Positions 62,672 to 64,000 of a stretch of DNA of 64,000 nucleotides are shown in pieces. The translations under genes were made by a program, and so were the position numbers. Below the pieces are notes generated by a model that saw only the letters and a program-made list of their open reading frames with translations, had not been told where the DNA came from and ran no database searches. The stretch's first letter is position 1. Each line of letters starts with the position of its first letter. Origin of the DNA: Leifsonia aquatica (GTDB lineage Bacteria > Actinomycetota > Actinomycetes > Actinomycetales > Microbacteriaceae); contig NZ_JACHVP010000001.1 of the NCBI RefSeq assembly GCF_014190775.1, positions 806,001 through 870,000 on the forward strand, given 5' to 3'.

Positions 62672-64000
62672 ATGGACAGCATGAACGCACACGAGGACCA
62701 GCACACGGCCCACGAGCACGACTCGGCCGGGCACGATGCGCACGCCGGGCACGACAGCCACGGTGGGCACGACCACAGCGGCCACGCCGGGCACGACCCC
62801 GCGATCTTCCGGCGCAAGTTCTGGCTCACCCTCGTCCTGACCATCCCGACGCTGGTGTTCTCCCACGGCCTGCAGGAGATCCTCGGCCTGTCCGGTCCTC
62901 GGTTCCCCGGCAGCCAGTACATCCCCGCCGTCTTCGGCATCGCGATCTTCTTCTATGGCGGCCTCGTGTTCCTGCGCGGCGCCGTCGACGAGCTGCGCAG
63001 CCGCCGTCCGGGAATGATGACCCTGATCTCGCTCGCGATCGTCGTCGCCTTCGGCTACAGCCTCGCGGTGACCCTGGGCCTTCCCGGCATGGACTTCTGG
63101 TGGGAGCTCGCCACCCTGATCCTGATCATGCTGCTCGGGCACTGGATCGAGATGTCCGCGGTCATGGGCGCCCAGGACGCCCTCGGGCAGCTCGCGAAGC
63201 TCCTGCCCGACACGGCGGAGCGGGTCGCCGGTCCGCACGCCGACCCCGAGGTCGTGCCGGTGGCCGACCTGCGCATCGGAGACCTGGTGCGGGTGCGTCC
63301 GGGTGCCGCAGTGCCCGTCGACGGCGAGATCGTCGACGGCCGGAGCGACCTCGACGAGTCCCTCCTGACCGGCGAGTCCAAGCCCATCACGCGCGGGCCC
63401 GGCGAGCAGGTCGTCGCCGGCAGCATCTCGGGCAGCGGCTCCCTCGTTGTGCGCGTGGGCAAGACGGGCGGCGACACCGCCCTCGCCGGGATCATGCGTC
63501 TCGTCGAGGACGCCCAGGCCAGCAAGTCCGGTACGCAGATCCTCGCCGACCGCGCGGCCGCGTGGCTCTTCTACGTCGCCCTCGCCGTGGCGACGGTGAC
63601 CTTGGTCGTGTGGGTGCTCCTGCGTCCCGGCGACCCCGCCTTCGTCCTGGAGCGTGTCGTCACCGTGCTCATCATCGCCTGCCCGCACGCCCTCGGCCTC
63701 GCCATCCCGCTCGTCGCCCAGATCTCCACGGCGATCGGCGCCCGCAACGGCCTGCTCATCCGCGACCGCCACGCCATGGAGGACGCCCGCCGCATCGACG
63801 TCGTCCTCTTCGACAAGACGGGAACGCTCACCGAGGGTCGTCAGGGCGTCGCCTCCGTCACGGCGGAGGACGACGAAGACGCCCTCCTCGCGCTCGCCGC
63901 AGCCGTTGAGGCCCCCGCCGAGCACCCGATCGGCCGCGCGATCGTCGCCGCGGCCCGGGAGCGTGGGATCACCATCCCGCCGGTGACTGATTTCGAGGCG
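62672..64000 (+). CDS. CopB-like P1B-type copper-transporting ATPase, N-terminal part (3' end outside the window)
   Basis: The frame is open to the last base: 443 residues of a P1B ATPase. A cytoplasmic His-rich head (residues 5-41, twelve His, [13 protein letters not shown] type) replaces the usual CxxC domain. Several helices follow, then the actuator motif [12 protein letters not shown], the metal-translocating CPH in [16 protein letters not shown], and the phosphorylation site [17 protein letters not shown] with a His-rich N-terminus is typical of CopB-type, probably Cu(I)/Cu(II)/Ag exporters. ATGs at 62672 and 62681 are both possible. A CsoR-like operator precedes it. Confidence 0.93.
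   Translation, partial: MDSMNAHEDQHTAHEHDSAGHDAHAGHDSHGGHDHSGHAGHDPAIFRRKFWLTLVLTIPTLVFSHGLQEILGLSGPRFPGSQYIPAVFGIAIFFYGGLVFLRGAVDELRSRRPGMMTLISLAIVVAFGYSLAVTLGLPGMDFWWELATLILIMLLGHWIEMSAVMGAQDALGQLAKLLPDTAERVAGPHADPEVVPVADLRIGDLVRVRPGAAVPVDGEIVDGRSDLDESLLTGESKPITRGPGEQVVAGSISGSGSLVVRVGKTGGDTALAGIMRLVEDAQASKSGTQILADRAAAWLFYVALAVATVTLVVWVLLRPGDPAFVLERVVTVLIIACPHALGLAIPLVAQISTAIGARNGLLIRDRHAMEDARRIDVVLFDKTGTLTEGRQGVASVTAEDDEDALLALAAAVEAPAEHPIGRAIVAAARERGITIPPVTDFEA

Overview
The window is a 64 kb stretch of very GC-rich chromosome with strongly G/C-ending codons, dense gene packing, many start-stop overlaps (ATGA, TGATG) and a large share of genes whose -10 box lies 6-8 bases before the start codon, implying leaderless mRNAs. 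With the gene content (ilvBNC, serA, leuB, ilvE, gltX in one block; otsAB; an ECF42-type sigma factor; a fused betaine permease/binding protein), this points to an actinobacterium of the Microbacteriaceae, probably Leifsonia-like. The genus is inference; no 16S gene is present.

Layout. 1-7.1 kb: tail of an ArsB-type permease; a TetR-controlled MMPL/YhgE export operon in which the MMPL protein carries a degenerate ABC-ATPase domain; a GDSL/SGNH lipoprotein. 7.1-10.5 kb: a sugar-isomerase-like TIM barrel and trehalose synthesis genes otsA and otsB. otsA appears to start with ATC. 10.5-25 kb: branched-chain amino acid and serine synthesis (ilvD, ilvBNC, serA, leuB, ilvE), interrupted by cutC, a DoxX protein, an ECF42 sigma/DGPF module and a TetR/MFS efflux pair. 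The last 97 codons of ilvD have quite different codon use. 25-31.5 kb: divergent class V aminotransferase/LysR pair, ketopantoate-reductase-like and FAH genes, gltX, a flavoprotein and tRNA-Gln(CUG). 31.5-37 kb: secreted GH25 muramidase with many C-terminal repeats, an SDR, a small membrane protein, Ppx/GppA and a siderophore-interacting protein.

37-43 kb is a tightly coupled minus-strand catabolic operon (DUF1684, flavin monooxygenase, epimerase, DapA-like aldolase/lyase, 2-hydroxyacid dehydrogenase, Gfo/Idh/MocA, GNAT). Its middle is broken: about 0.65 kb of plus-strand sequence holding the end of one gene and the beginning of a ceramidase-like gene lies between truncated epimerase and monooxygenase genes. 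43-48.9 kb: sufS-sufU and a polar amino-acid-type ABC importer operon. 49-53.7 kb: a large FAD/NAD(P)-binding protein, an array of four palindromic repeats, a MarR/EamA pair and a DyP peroxidase. 53.7-57 kb: a glycine-betaine-type ABC importer behind a long structured leader. 57-64 kb: secreted lipase, AlaX-like editing protein, NERD protein, two tiny genes, photolyase, metallo-hydrolase and the start of a CopB-like P-type ATPase behind a CsoR-like operator.

No CRISPR array, prophage, insertion sequence, rRNA gene or replication origin was seen. The most unusual points are the MMPL-pseudoATPase fusion, the broken catabolic operon, the covarying palindrome array, the ilvD codon shift and the ATC start of otsA.
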